Positions 34,644 through 42,595 of a stretch of DNA of 64,000 nt are shown here, piece after piece. Made by a program: the position numbers and the translations under genes. Source of the DNA: Bacteroidales bacterium. Its GTDB lineage: Bacteria > Bacteroidota > Bacteroidia > Bacteroidales > UBA932. Below the pieces are notes generated by a model. That model was not told the DNA's origin and did not search any database. It saw only the letters and a list, made by a program, of their open reading frames with translations. The stretch covers positions 29,807 to 93,806 of the forward strand of contig JAFUGJ010000015.1 in assembly GCA_017469425.1 (NCBI GenBank), written 5' to 3'. Within the stretch, counting starts at the first letter, position 1. Each line of letters begins with the position of its first letter.

Positions 34644-35987
34644 ATGAAAAAACTCATTGCTCCCCTGCTGGCGCTTCTGGTGGGAGCGGCCTGCACCAAC
34701 AATGTAAAGTACGCCGATTCATTCGGTTTTCTTCCCGGCAATGATGCCGATTCCAACAGCGAAGCCTTCCAGCGCTGCCTCGACGGAGGCGGCAAAATCG
34801 TGGTCCGCACACCCGGCACCTACAAGCTGAGCAAAACCATTTTCCTGGATTCCGACACCGACCTCAGCTTCGGAGAGGGAGTAATCCTGCAGCGTGAAAA
34901 ATCAGCCGACGGGAGTTTCGCCCGCTTCGTGTTCCTCAACAGAGGTGCATTGGAAAGGGTATACGACGAGAACATTTCCATCGACGGGCTCACCCTGCAC
35001 TGCAACGGCCTGAATGAGGGTAGCGACATTCCGCGCATAGTGGGGATGAACGGGCAGCTCGACTTTTTCTATGTAAAGAACCTGATGCTGAGCAACCTGC
35101 GCATTCCCGACCTGCCCGTACATTATTTTGCGGTGCATATATCCAATTTCGAGAATGTTGACATACACGATGTTGACATACGCGGCATGAAGGACGCCCT
35201 GCACTTCGGGCCCGGCACGGATTTCTCCGTGCGAAACGGCGTTTTCAAAACCTACGACGACCCCATAGCCCTCAACGCTCACGACTATACCGGAAGCAAC
35301 CCCGAACTCGGATGGATAGAGAACGGCGTGATTGACAACTGTTACGACCTCGACGACCCCGAGCACGGCACTACCGGCTTCTTCGCACGCATACTCGCAG
35401 GCGGATGGTGCGACTGGCGTGAAGGCATGGACATCCAGTCGACAGGAGACGCCGTGGTGAGCGGCGGACGCATCTACCGTTCCAACGGTCCGGACGAGAA
35501 GAAGAGCTACACATCCAAATACCGGCCCGCTCACGAATCGGGAACCTTGACCTATCCCGACGGAATCACCTGGACGATGAGCCAGGACCGCAATGTGTGC
35601 CACAGCTGCGGAGTTCGGAATGTGGTGTTCAGCAACATCCATCTCTGCAAAAAACGCCACCTCGCCTTCTGCTTCCACTACGACCACGACCAGTACTCGC
35701 GAAGCTATTATCCATATGCGGAGATTCCCGTCCAGGGCAATGTAACTTTCGACAAAATCTTCATAGAGAACGATATTCCCGTGCTGGTACAGGCACGCAC
35801 CGCCGTGGACGAGTTTACAATCAGCAATTCCGACATTGCAGACAGCAAGCTCTTCATCGCCCCGGCCATCGACGCTCCCGGAATGCAGTACGACACTACC
35901 GTGGTGCGTCTGGTAAATGTCAAATGCAGCGACCCATCAGCCATTCTCATCCCCACGGAACGCCCGGCCAGGGTGATATTCGAATAG
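34644..35987 (+). CDS. Right-handed beta-helix lipoprotein (GH28/pectate-lyase-like)
   Basis: 447 residues. The lipoprotein signal MKKLIAPLLALLVGAACTN (Cys17) is followed by a beta-helix domain with repeated short strands and turns, for example NISIDGLTLHCNGL, NLMLSNLRI, NVDIHDVDIRG, FSVRNGVFKTYDDPIALNAHD. The GGKIVVRTPGTYKLSKTI opening resembles pectate-lyase superfamily proteins, and DDPIAL is similar to the GH28 catalytic region, though the full GH28 set is not certain. It probably acts on a polysaccharide at the cell surface. It starts four bases after tRNA-Pro and appears to share its transcript. Confidence 0.8.
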   Translation: MKKLIAPLLALLVGAACTNNVKYADSFGFLPGNDADSNSEAFQRCLDGGGKIVVRTPGTYKLSKTIFLDSDTDLSFGEGVILQREKSADGSFARFVFLNRGALERVYDENISIDGLTLHCNGLNEGSDIPRIVGMNGQLDFFYVKNLMLSNLRIPDLPVHYFAVHISNFENVDIHDVDIRGMKDALHFGPGTDFSVRNGVFKTYDDPIALNAHDYTGSNPELGWIENGVIDNCYDLDDPEHGTTGFFARILAGGWCDWREGMDIQSTGDAVVSGGRIYRSNGPDEKKSYTSKYRPAHESGTLTYPDGITWTMSQDRNVCHSCGVRNVVFSNIHLCKKRHLAFCFHYDHDQYSRSYYPYAEIPVQGNVTFDKIFIENDIPVLVQARTAVDEFTISNSDIADSKLFIAPAIDAPGMQYDTTVVRLVNVKCSDPSAILIPTERPARVIFE

Positions 35988-35989
35988 AC

Positions 35990-37585
35990 TCACAGCAGTT
36001 CCTCGAGATTCTGCCTGTCCAGGAAACGGAAAGTTGCCGCCTCTATAAGATGCGGCGGACGGATGGGTCCTCCAAGCAATGCCGGGTCGGACGACTCCCT
36101 CACCGAATTCACATCGGCTATGGTCCGCGCCACCTTCAGGATGCGGGTGAAAGCCCTTGCTGAAAGGCCGTTTGCATTTATTAGTTTCTCCATGGTCTGC
36201 CTGCACTCGTCGTCAAGAGGACTGAAATGTTCGAGAAGCGCTGCATCCATCTCGGAATTAAGTGTTATCCCGGTTCCCTCAAAACGCCTGCGCTGGATTT
36301 CGCGGGCGGCAAGCACTCTTGCAGCCACCGCCGCACTGCTCTCCCCTTTCACCCTGCGTACCAGCTTGTAGGTCTCAACCGGGGATACCCAAATCTGGAG
36401 GTCCAGACGGTCCATTATCGGGCCCGACAGGCGCGACAGATAGCCCAGGCGGCGTCCCGCCGTGCATACGCATCGCTCCCCCTCGCCATAATATCCGCAG
36501 GGGCAGGGATTGGATGCCGCCACGAGCATGAACGAACACGGATACTCGGTCTTGGCACGCAGCCTGGACACCACCACTTTCCTGTCCTCGACCGGCCCCC
36601 GCAGGGCTTCCATCACGCTTTTCGGCATCTGTGCGAATTCATCCAGGAAAAGCACGCCGCCATGCGCCAGCGACACTTCGCCCGGCACCAGATTCCCTCC
36701 GTTCCCGCCTCCGATTATGGCTGCAATGGAAGCGCTGTAGTGCGGGGAACGGAAAGGTCTGCGTTTCATGAGACCGTATCCTCCTGAAGAAAGTCCGGCA
36801 ACCGAATAAATCTTGCTTGTAACCATCGACTCATCCCGGCTCATAGGCGGAAGAATCCCGGCAATGGCCTTGGCAAGTGAGCTTTTTCCCGTACCGGGGC
36901 TACCAATCAGTAACAGATTGTGGTTGCCGCTCACGGCGATTTCCGCTCCCCTCTTCGCTCCGTCCTGCCCTATTATATCCGCAAAATCCGGGTAATATCC
37001 AGCCTGTACCGCCCCCTCGCACTCCGAAGCCTCCGTATATATACGCCGGTTCCATATCAGCAGGTCGGAAGAATCCTCTTTTTCTTCAAGAATACGGAGC
37101 ACATCCGCAAGGCAGTCCACTCCGAAGACGGAAGTCTCCCGGTACTCTACCGCCTCGAGGGCCGACAGTGCAGGAAGGATGCAGCCGGCAAACCCTTTTT
37201 GCACAGCCATCTCCGCATAAGGCAGCGCACCCGGCACAGGGCGCACCGAACCGTCCAGCCCCAACTCGCCCATGATAAGGTATTTCTCCAGCCCGGGAAG
37301 TTCTCTCTGCCCGGATGCAGCTATAATGCCCAGGGCTATGGGCAGGTCGTATCCGCTGCCGCTTTTATGCAGGTCGGCGGGAGCGAGATTGATGACTATT
37401 TTCTTTCCCGGGATATGGAAATCCATGGACTGAAGGGCGGTTACGGTGCGAAGCAGGCTCTCCTTCACCGCCACATCGGCAAGTCCAACAAGGTGGATTC
37501 CGATTCCTTTGTCGATTTTGACTTCGACGACCACCGGCACCGCATCTATCCCGACACATTTTGCTCCGGTAATGTTTATCAGCAT
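35990..37585 (-). CDS. YifB/ComM family Mg-chelatase-like AAA+ ATPase
   Basis: 531 residues, full length. The N-terminal Lon-like S5 fold (about 1-170, GIHLVGLADVAVKESLLRT) precedes an AAA+ module with Walker A IGSPGTGKSS and Walker B GVLFLDEFAQ, and the Cys-rich insert NPCPCGYYGEGERCVC. ComM in Haemophilus and Vibrio is a helicase that promotes branch migration in natural transformation; the role in Bacteroidota is not established. It is divergent from tsaE, and its stop lies 2 bases from the convergent beta-helix gene. Confidence 0.93.
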   Translation of the reverse strand: MLINITGAKCVGIDAVPVVVEVKIDKGIGIHLVGLADVAVKESLLRTVTALQSMDFHIPGKKIVINLAPADLHKSGSGYDLPIALGIIAASGQRELPGLEKYLIMGELGLDGSVRPVPGALPYAEMAVQKGFAGCILPALSALEAVEYRETSVFGVDCLADVLRILEEKEDSSDLLIWNRRIYTEASECEGAVQAGYYPDFADIIGQDGAKRGAEIAVSGNHNLLLIGSPGTGKSSLAKAIAGILPPMSRDESMVTSKIYSVAGLSSGGYGLMKRRPFRSPHYSASIAAIIGGGNGGNLVPGEVSLAHGGVLFLDEFAQMPKSVMEALRGPVEDRKVVVSRLRAKTEYPCSFMLVAASNPCPCGYYGEGERCVCTAGRRLGYLSRLSGPIMDRLDLQIWVSPVETYKLVRRVKGESSAAVAARVLAAREIQRRRFEGTGITLNSEMDAALLEHFSPLDDECRQTMEKLINANGLSARAFTRILKVARTIADVNSVRESSDPALLGGPIRPPHLIEAATFRFLDRQNLEELL

Positions 37586-37604
37586 AAGTTTGTAGTTTAA
37601 TTGT

Positions 37605-37612
37605 TAACTTTG
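37605..37612 (+). promoter_or_regulatory. -7 promoter box of tsaE
   Basis: TAACTTTG, a full match, ends seven bases before the tsaE ATG. This repeats the arrangement seen at lepA. Confidence 0.7.
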
Positions 37613-37619
37613 CAGCGAT

Positions 37620-38045
37620 ATGGAACATCGCATAGTAATTCATAATCTGCGCGAAATCGACTCGGCAGCCGCACGCTTCCTGCAAGAGATAGGCGACGCC
37701 CGCCTGATTGCCTTCTACGCTCCCATGGGGGCGGGAAAAACCACCTTTACAACAGCACTGTGCAGGGCTCTCGGCGTGGATGCCGATGCAGTGAGTTCCC
37801 CCACTTTTGCAATCGTAAACGAATACCGCACGGGGGCCGGGGAATCGCTGTTCCACTTCGACTTCTATCGCCTGGGAAAAGCATCCGAAGCACTTGACAT
37901 CGGGTTCTACGACTACATCGACAGCGGCTGCATGTGCATCATGGAATGGCCCGAAAACATCGAGGAAATACTTCCTGAAGAGTGCCTGAAAGTGAGCATC
38001 AGCGTGCAGGACGACGAGTCGCGCGTGGTCACCTGGCAGGACTGA
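37620..38045 (+). CDS. tsaE: tRNA threonylcarbamoyladenosine biosynthesis ATPase TsaE
   Basis: 141 residues. The Walker A motif APMGAGKTTFTTAL and the conserved SSPTFAIVNEY, HFDFYRL and MEWPENI segments are all characteristic. TsaE works with TsaB and TsaD to make the universal t6A37 modification of ANN-decoding tRNAs. The last 17 bases overlap the end of the convergent unknown lipoprotein gene. Confidence 0.96.
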   Translation: MEHRIVIHNLREIDSAAARFLQEIGDARLIAFYAPMGAGKTTFTTALCRALGVDADAVSSPTFAIVNEYRTGAGESLFHFDFYRLGKASEALDIGFYDYIDSGCMCIMEWPENIEEILPEECLKVSISVQDDESRVVTWQD

Positions 38046-39261
38046 GCACGGCCTCCACTCCCGTGAGATAACCGTTTATTGCAAACAATTCCTCCTCTCC
38101 GTTTTTCCAAAGAAAGGGAGGGAAACGCCTTTCCCTCGGCGTCACCGCCATAAACAGGGCTTCCCCCAATCCCATGGCGCAGTCACGCGTAAAGAAGAAA
38201 GCCGAATCCCTCCCGTATATATAATGCCCTTCCGCATCCTGGACTTTCAGGCCACCTTTGTCACCGGAAATTGCAAAGCATGCGCTTTCTCCGCTCCCGT
38301 ACACATAATTGTTTCCTCCGCGGAACACGATTTCGGGAAACTCCCCGGTATCGTCATGGACCGGGCGCAGCATGGTACAGGACAGACCCGAAGCAGCGGT
38401 TTCGCCCAAAACCCACATCCCGGAACTGCCGGGCCAGAGTTCGCAAGCCGTCCACGAATAGTTGCGCGAAAGGGCATACGACCTGTAAGGCCCGTCCACC
38501 ATCATTAGAGTTCCATAGTCGGAAACGCTCCAGAGCCCGTCGGAAGCGAGGCGCAGGTCTTTCACCCGCGACGGCGACACCCCGGAATTCTCCGGCCTGG
38601 CATCTCCGTTCCGCACAGCATGGCACGACTCTTCGTCGCGATAGCAAAAGCACACATCGCCGTCCAGTTCGTACAACGCCCCGGTCCTTCCGTAGGCAGA
38701 CGAATTGAAATCACCGAAGACAGTGCCGTCCTCGACCCTCAGTACTTCATTACCATTGTGCCGGAAGGTGAATCCGCCTCCTTCTCGGTCCTGACCGAGA
38801 GTATAGACGCCGTCCTCGCGCACCAGCAGACCTTTGAGCACTTCCCTCCCAGGGAATGAGCAGACAAGCTCTCCGTCGCGCTTGAGAAAGGTTTCGGAGG
38901 AAGTGGAATATTCCGTATAGAGGTGTCCGTCCAGTATATGATGGGTGTCCGGTTCGATGCTGATGCGCTCCTTCATGCCTGTGCTCAGGCTGAACAAGGG
39001 CGTTCCGTCTTTCATAAGCACAAGTTTGCACGAGGCCGAACCGAAAGAAGTGTCACGCCTCCAGTCGTAACTGTCCGGCACCACCACGGCCGATACATAC
39101 ACGAGGGTGTCAAAACGGGGAACATGTTCCAAAGGCTGTTCCGGCCTTGCATTGCCCCGGCCCATCACTTCGCTCCTGTAGAAGCGTGGAGCATATTTCT
39201 CGCAAGCGGGCGGCAAGATGAGCAATGCCATACATAGCAATAGATTCCTGAAGCGTTTCAT
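38029..39261 (-). CDS. Unknown exported (lipo)protein with WD-like repeats of beta strands
   Basis: 410 residues from ATG 39261. The N-terminus (MKRFRNLLLCMALLILPPACEKY, Cys20) is a probable lipoprotein signal, although the lipobox PPAC is atypical. The rest is rich in short beta-strand and turn patterns with recurring Gly/Asp turns (LYELDGDVCFCYRD, LWSVSDYGTLMMVDG, YVYGSGESACFAIS), compatible with a beta-propeller. I recognise no family and assign no function. The upstream terminator at 39289-39322 and a -7-like box suggest a monocistronic gene. Confidence 0.7.
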   Translation of the reverse strand: MKRFRNLLLCMALLILPPACEKYAPRFYRSEVMGRGNARPEQPLEHVPRFDTLVYVSAVVVPDSYDWRRDTSFGSASCKLVLMKDGTPLFSLSTGMKERISIEPDTHHILDGHLYTEYSTSSETFLKRDGELVCSFPGREVLKGLLVREDGVYTLGQDREGGGFTFRHNGNEVLRVEDGTVFGDFNSSAYGRTGALYELDGDVCFCYRDEESCHAVRNGDARPENSGVSPSRVKDLRLASDGLWSVSDYGTLMMVDGPYRSYALSRNYSWTACELWPGSSGMWVLGETAASGLSCTMLRPVHDDTGEFPEIVFRGGNNYVYGSGESACFAISGDKGGLKVQDAEGHYIYGRDSAFFFTRDCAMGLGEALFMAVTPRERRFPPFLWKNGEEELFAINGYLTGVEAVLSPAR

Positions 39262-39277
39262 AGCATTTCGTTTTGGG

Positions 39278-39285
39278 CAAAGTAA
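39278..39285 (-). promoter_or_regulatory. Possible -7 box of the unknown lipoprotein gene
   Basis: On the minus strand TTACTTTG, one mismatch from TAnnTTTG, lies 16 bases before ATG 39261, directly after the upstream gene's terminator. Confidence 0.35.
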
Positions 39286-39288
39286 AGC

Positions 39289-39322
39289 AAAAAAAGAAAG
39301 CCCCCGGGAGTAAAACCGGGGG
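39289..39322 (-). terminator. Intrinsic terminator of the sigma/outer-membrane-barrel unit
   Basis: Stem CCCCCGG (39301-39307) and CCGGGGG (39316-39322) with an 8-base loop; read on the minus strand it is followed by CTTTCTTTTTTT. It ends the operon at 40559-41155 and 39376-40557. Confidence 0.88.
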
Positions 39323-39375
39323 TTAAAAATCAAATTGCCTGTTTCCGACTATGTAAGCGCCTGAATTCCTGTCGA

Positions 39376-40557
39376 TTACAGGTCAAATCTCAAACCGGCG
39401 CGCAGTACGAGTTGGAAGGGCTTGTCGGTGCGGATACTCTTTGGCTGGTCGCAATTGAAGTAATACCTTGCACTGGGCTCGACGAAAAGACCGCCCCAAT
39501 TGCCGAGGGCGAACTCCACTCCGAGACCCGTGCCTGCCGACCACTGGAGCCCGTCAACCTTGCCGCTCACGGTTTTGCCGATGCTGCGTATGGAGTACTT
39601 GTCGGACACGGCATATTCAGCCTCGATTCCGCCATTTACATAGAAGCGGATGTCGTGAGAGTTGATGATGGTGTAGAATACATCAAGCGGAATACCGACA
39701 TACTGGATGGTGTGGCGGATGTCACCCGATACTGCGGAGCCGCCACCGGAGTAAATGCCGTCGAAGGTGCGGACCAGCAGGGAGTAATCGACGCCTGTGC
39801 CGATGGCGAGCCTGTCATTGATATGGAATCGCATCCCGAGTCCGAGGGTAAGGGGAATCCCGAAATCGGATTTGCTGATTTCGGTAATGTCGTTCTGGGG
39901 ATACGAACCGCCCGAGCCCCGTGCGCCTGTGCCCTGGCTGGCATTGTTGCTGTTGATGCTTCCGCCAAATACTGCCGAAACCCTGCGCCCGGGCACCTTG
40001 GCGCTATGGGAATCCTCAAAAGCCATCATGGCAAATGGGTCAGCGTGGGGGGCGTCGTCTTTCCGGGTATCGGCGACCTCTTCAGGAACTTGGGAATCTG
40101 CCTGGCTTGCTGCGGCAGAAGGTTTTTCCGCGGGGGCGGATACGGCATGGGCGGAGGAGCTGACGGGAGCCTCTACATTGGTGGAAGAGCGGAGGGTGAA
40201 TGACCGGGTATCAGGCGACTGAATAGTATTTCTATGAGAGTTATCCTCCACGGAGATTTGCTCCGAAACCAAAGCATCGGAAGCAACTATGTTTATTAGG
40301 TCAGAATTATCGGAAGTGCCGGTAAAGAAGATGCCGAGAGCGACTGCGGCGGCAGCGGCGAGCGGGGCGGCGGCCCAATACCAGCCGCGGCGGCTCCGGA
40401 CACCGGATGCCCCGGCGGAGGCAGCCGGAGCGGCAGCCCCGATGGCGTCCAGCCTGGCCGAAACGGACTCCCAGACACCGGAGGGAACGCTCTCCCCGGC
40501 ATCTTCCATTAACGACCTGATCTGAAGGTCAAATTCGTCGTACTTATTCTCTTGCAT
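39376..40557 (-). CDS. Anti-sigma-like N-terminus fused to outer-membrane beta-barrel
   Basis: 394 residues from ATG 40557 (MQENKYDEFDLQIRSLMEDAGE). Residues 1-55 look like a cytoplasmic sigma-binding segment, followed by an Ala-rich transmembrane helix (about 58-80), a Ser/Ala-rich linker (about 85-215), and a C-terminal domain (about 220-394) with alternating strands of the outer-membrane barrel type (FGIPLTLGLGMRFHINDRLAIGTGVDYSLL and a terminal LRFDL). Its gene begins one base after the sigma-factor stop, so it probably restrains that sigma factor. One chain reaching from cytoplasm to outer membrane would be a direct envelope sensor; whether the barrel inserts is not known. Confidence 0.8.
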   Translation of the reverse strand: MQENKYDEFDLQIRSLMEDAGESVPSGVWESVSARLDAIGAAAPAASAGASGVRSRRGWYWAAAPLAAAAAVALGIFFTGTSDNSDLINIVASDALVSEQISVEDNSHRNTIQSPDTRSFTLRSSTNVEAPVSSSAHAVSAPAEKPSAAASQADSQVPEEVADTRKDDAPHADPFAMMAFEDSHSAKVPGRRVSAVFGGSINSNNASQGTGARGSGGSYPQNDITEISKSDFGIPLTLGLGMRFHINDRLAIGTGVDYSLLVRTFDGIYSGGGSAVSGDIRHTIQYVGIPLDVFYTIINSHDIRFYVNGGIEAEYAVSDKYSIRSIGKTVSGKVDGLQWSAGTGLGVEFALGNWGGLFVEPSARYYFNCDQPKSIRTDKPFQLVLRAGLRFDL

Positions 40558-40558
40558 C

Positions 40559-41155
40559 TTAAAACTTTTCTTTGATCCTGTTCTGCAGCAGGGTCCTGGC
40601 CCGTTGGAGCTGGGACCTCGATGTAGTTTCCGATATTCCGAGGGCTTCGGCAATCTCCTTATGGGAGAATCCTTCCACCACATACATGTTGAACACAGTT
40701 CGGAACCCGGGAGGAAGGGCGGAAATCATCTTGCAAAGTTCCTGATATCCGATATTCTGGATTGGCGTGGGGGCGTCGGCACTGATATTCCAAGCCGCGT
40801 CCACATCCTCAGTCTGCCTGAGCACATCCTTCTTCCTCAAACTCATCAATGCCGTGTTGACAAAGATCTTGCGGGCCCAGCCCTCGAAAGAACCCTCTCC
40901 CGAATAGCTGTCCAGCTTGGTGAACAATGTCACGAATCCATCCTGAAGGATGTCCGCAGCCGCCTCCTTGTCGCCTCCCATATACCGCAGGCAAACTGCG
41001 TACATTTTGGGCGAAAGGGCGTCAAAAACGGCTTTCTGCGCCCGTCGGTCACCTTGTTTGCATTGCTCCAGGACCTCAGGCGAGAGGGCATTGCCAATCC
41101 TTGCCGGTTTTTGTTCCCGGTTTTTAAGATGCAGTTTGTCTCCAAAAAGTTGCAT
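40559..41155 (-). CDS. RNA polymerase ECF-type sigma factor
   Basis: 198 residues from ATG 41155 (MQLFGDKLHLKNREQKPA); a TTG seven codons earlier coincides with the promoter box. Region 2 has YAVCLRYMGGDKEAAADILQDGFVTLFTKLDSYSGEGSFEGWARKIFVNTALMSLRK, and region 4 has LPPGFRTVFNMYVVEGFSHKEIAEALGISETTSRSQLQRARTLL. It controls an unknown regulon, with the fusion protein encoded just downstream as its likely partner. It is divergent from the TPR/EnvC-like unit. Confidence 0.94.
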   Translation of the reverse strand: MQLFGDKLHLKNREQKPARIGNALSPEVLEQCKQGDRRAQKAVFDALSPKMYAVCLRYMGGDKEAAADILQDGFVTLFTKLDSYSGEGSFEGWARKIFVNTALMSLRKKDVLRQTEDVDAAWNISADAPTPIQNIGYQELCKMISALPPGFRTVFNMYVVEGFSHKEIAEALGISETTSRSQLQRARTLLQNRIKEKF

Positions 41156-41173
41156 CTGCAAAAATTGTCTATG

Positions 41174-41181
41174 CAAAAATA
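41174..41181 (-). promoter_or_regulatory. -7 promoter box of the sigma/barrel operon
   Basis: On the minus strand TATTTTTG lies 18 bases before ATG 41155. A second TTTTTG sits only four bases before that ATG. Confidence 0.5.
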
Positions 41182-41204
41182 ACCATTAAACTGCAAAAAA
41201 GCAC

Positions 41205-41212
41205 TATTTTTG
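41205..41212 (+). promoter_or_regulatory. -7 promoter box of the TPR/EnvC-like unit
   Basis: TATTTTTG is nine bases before ATG 41222, again predicting a very short or absent leader. Confidence 0.55.
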
Positions 41213-41221
41213 TAAATAGAG

Positions 41222-42595
41222 ATGCTTATGCGAAGATTTGCAATCATATCCGTCCTGTTCCTGTGGGCCGTAGGCGCCCGGGCGCAGACGCAGACTCCCA
41301 AGGAGCAGTCGGTGGTGGAATCACTGGTGATTGACGCTGCGGGCAGGCTGCAGCAGGGTGATGTGCAGACCGCATTCGACCGTCTTTCCTACCTCAACAG
41401 GAAATATCCCGGGAACGATGCCGTCAACTACTATCTCGGCATCTGCTACATTTCATCCGGGCAGGCCGACAAGGCCGAAGAGCATCTGAGAGCGGCGGTA
41501 AAAGCCGATTCCACCAATGTATGGTACAAGGACTGTCTTGCAAGCGTCCTGCTGAATGAAGGAAAGACAGCGGAATCGACGCAGATGTATCTCTCGCTGA
41601 TGGAAAAATATCCCGGGAAATACACCAACGCCTATACCCTCACCCTGCTGGGGAACAACAATCTCGCGGAATACAAGGATTCGCTGGCGATGACGAACTT
41701 CGAGAACGCCCTGAAACTGTCGCCCGGGTATGTGCCCGCAATCCTCGGGCAGAGCGAAGTGTACCGCTTCAGGCGCAACTATCCCGCCTTCTTTTCCAGC
41801 GTCGGTTCAATGGTGGCGGACGCCTCGGTAAACCCCCAGGCAAAATGCGAATATGTCAACCAGATTCTGCGCCACATCGACTACAACTTCTATACGGTAT
41901 GGAAGGACCAGCTGGACACTCTGGTCAACACCTGTGCCGCCGTGCATCCCGGCGACAGCAGCGCAATCATGCTCGCCGGCTCCTGGTACTACAGCACCGA
42001 CAGGAAGGAAAAAGGAATCAAGTATTTCGAGGAACTGCTAAAATATTACCCGCAGGACCTGAATTCGCATTTCATCAAGCTCCAGATGATGATGAACTCC
42101 GGAAGCACCGCCAGGGAGATTATCGATGAATGCGAAGAGATAGTCCGCATAGGGGGAGAACAGAATCCCAAGGTGCTTCCCGCCCTTGCCACGATAGGCG
42201 ATACCTACTGGCAGGTGGGCCAGTCCAAAAACGCATACAAAGCCTACAAGAGGGCGCTGAAGGCCGACCCGGAGTATCTTCCTGTGCTCAACAACTACGC
42301 CTGGCACCTCTGCGAAGAAGGAAAGAAGCTGAAAAAAGCCGAGCAAATGAGCCGGATTACAATAGAAAAAGACCCGGACAACGCCACATATCTCGACACC
42401 TACGGCTGGATACTCTATCTGCGCGGGCAATACCAGAAAGCAAAGCCCATCTTCAAGCACGCCATGCTTTATGGAGGAAGGGAATCCTCCACCATCACTT
42501 GGCACTATGCAAAGGTACTCGAGGCCCTTGGAGAGAAAGACCTCGCCAAATCATTCTACATGCTGTCGGAAAACAAGAAGAAGGAAGGCAAATGA
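41222..42595 (+). CDS. Exported tetratricopeptide-repeat protein
   Basis: 457 residues; a second ATG at 41228 is equally possible. A signal peptide (cleaved near ARAQ) is followed by several TPR motifs spread along the chain, for example DAVNYYLGICYISSGQADKAEEHL, and near the end NATYLDTYGWILYLRGQYQKAKPIFKHAM. TPR proteins scaffold protein complexes; this one is probably periplasmic. Its stop overlaps the start of the EnvC-like gene by four bases (ATGA), implying translation coupling and a shared role in cell-wall remodelling, though the partner is unknown. Confidence 0.85.
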   Translation: MLMRRFAIISVLFLWAVGARAQTQTPKEQSVVESLVIDAAGRLQQGDVQTAFDRLSYLNRKYPGNDAVNYYLGICYISSGQADKAEEHLRAAVKADSTNVWYKDCLASVLLNEGKTAESTQMYLSLMEKYPGKYTNAYTLTLLGNNNLAEYKDSLAMTNFENALKLSPGYVPAILGQSEVYRFRRNYPAFFSSVGSMVADASVNPQAKCEYVNQILRHIDYNFYTVWKDQLDTLVNTCAAVHPGDSSAIMLAGSWYYSTDRKEKGIKYFEELLKYYPQDLNSHFIKLQMMMNSGSTAREIIDECEEIVRIGGEQNPKVLPALATIGDTYWQVGQSKNAYKAYKRALKADPEYLPVLNNYAWHLCEEGKKLKKAEQMSRITIEKDPDNATYLDTYGWILYLRGQYQKAKPIFKHAMLYGGRESSTITWHYAKVLEALGEKDLAKSFYMLSENKKKEGK

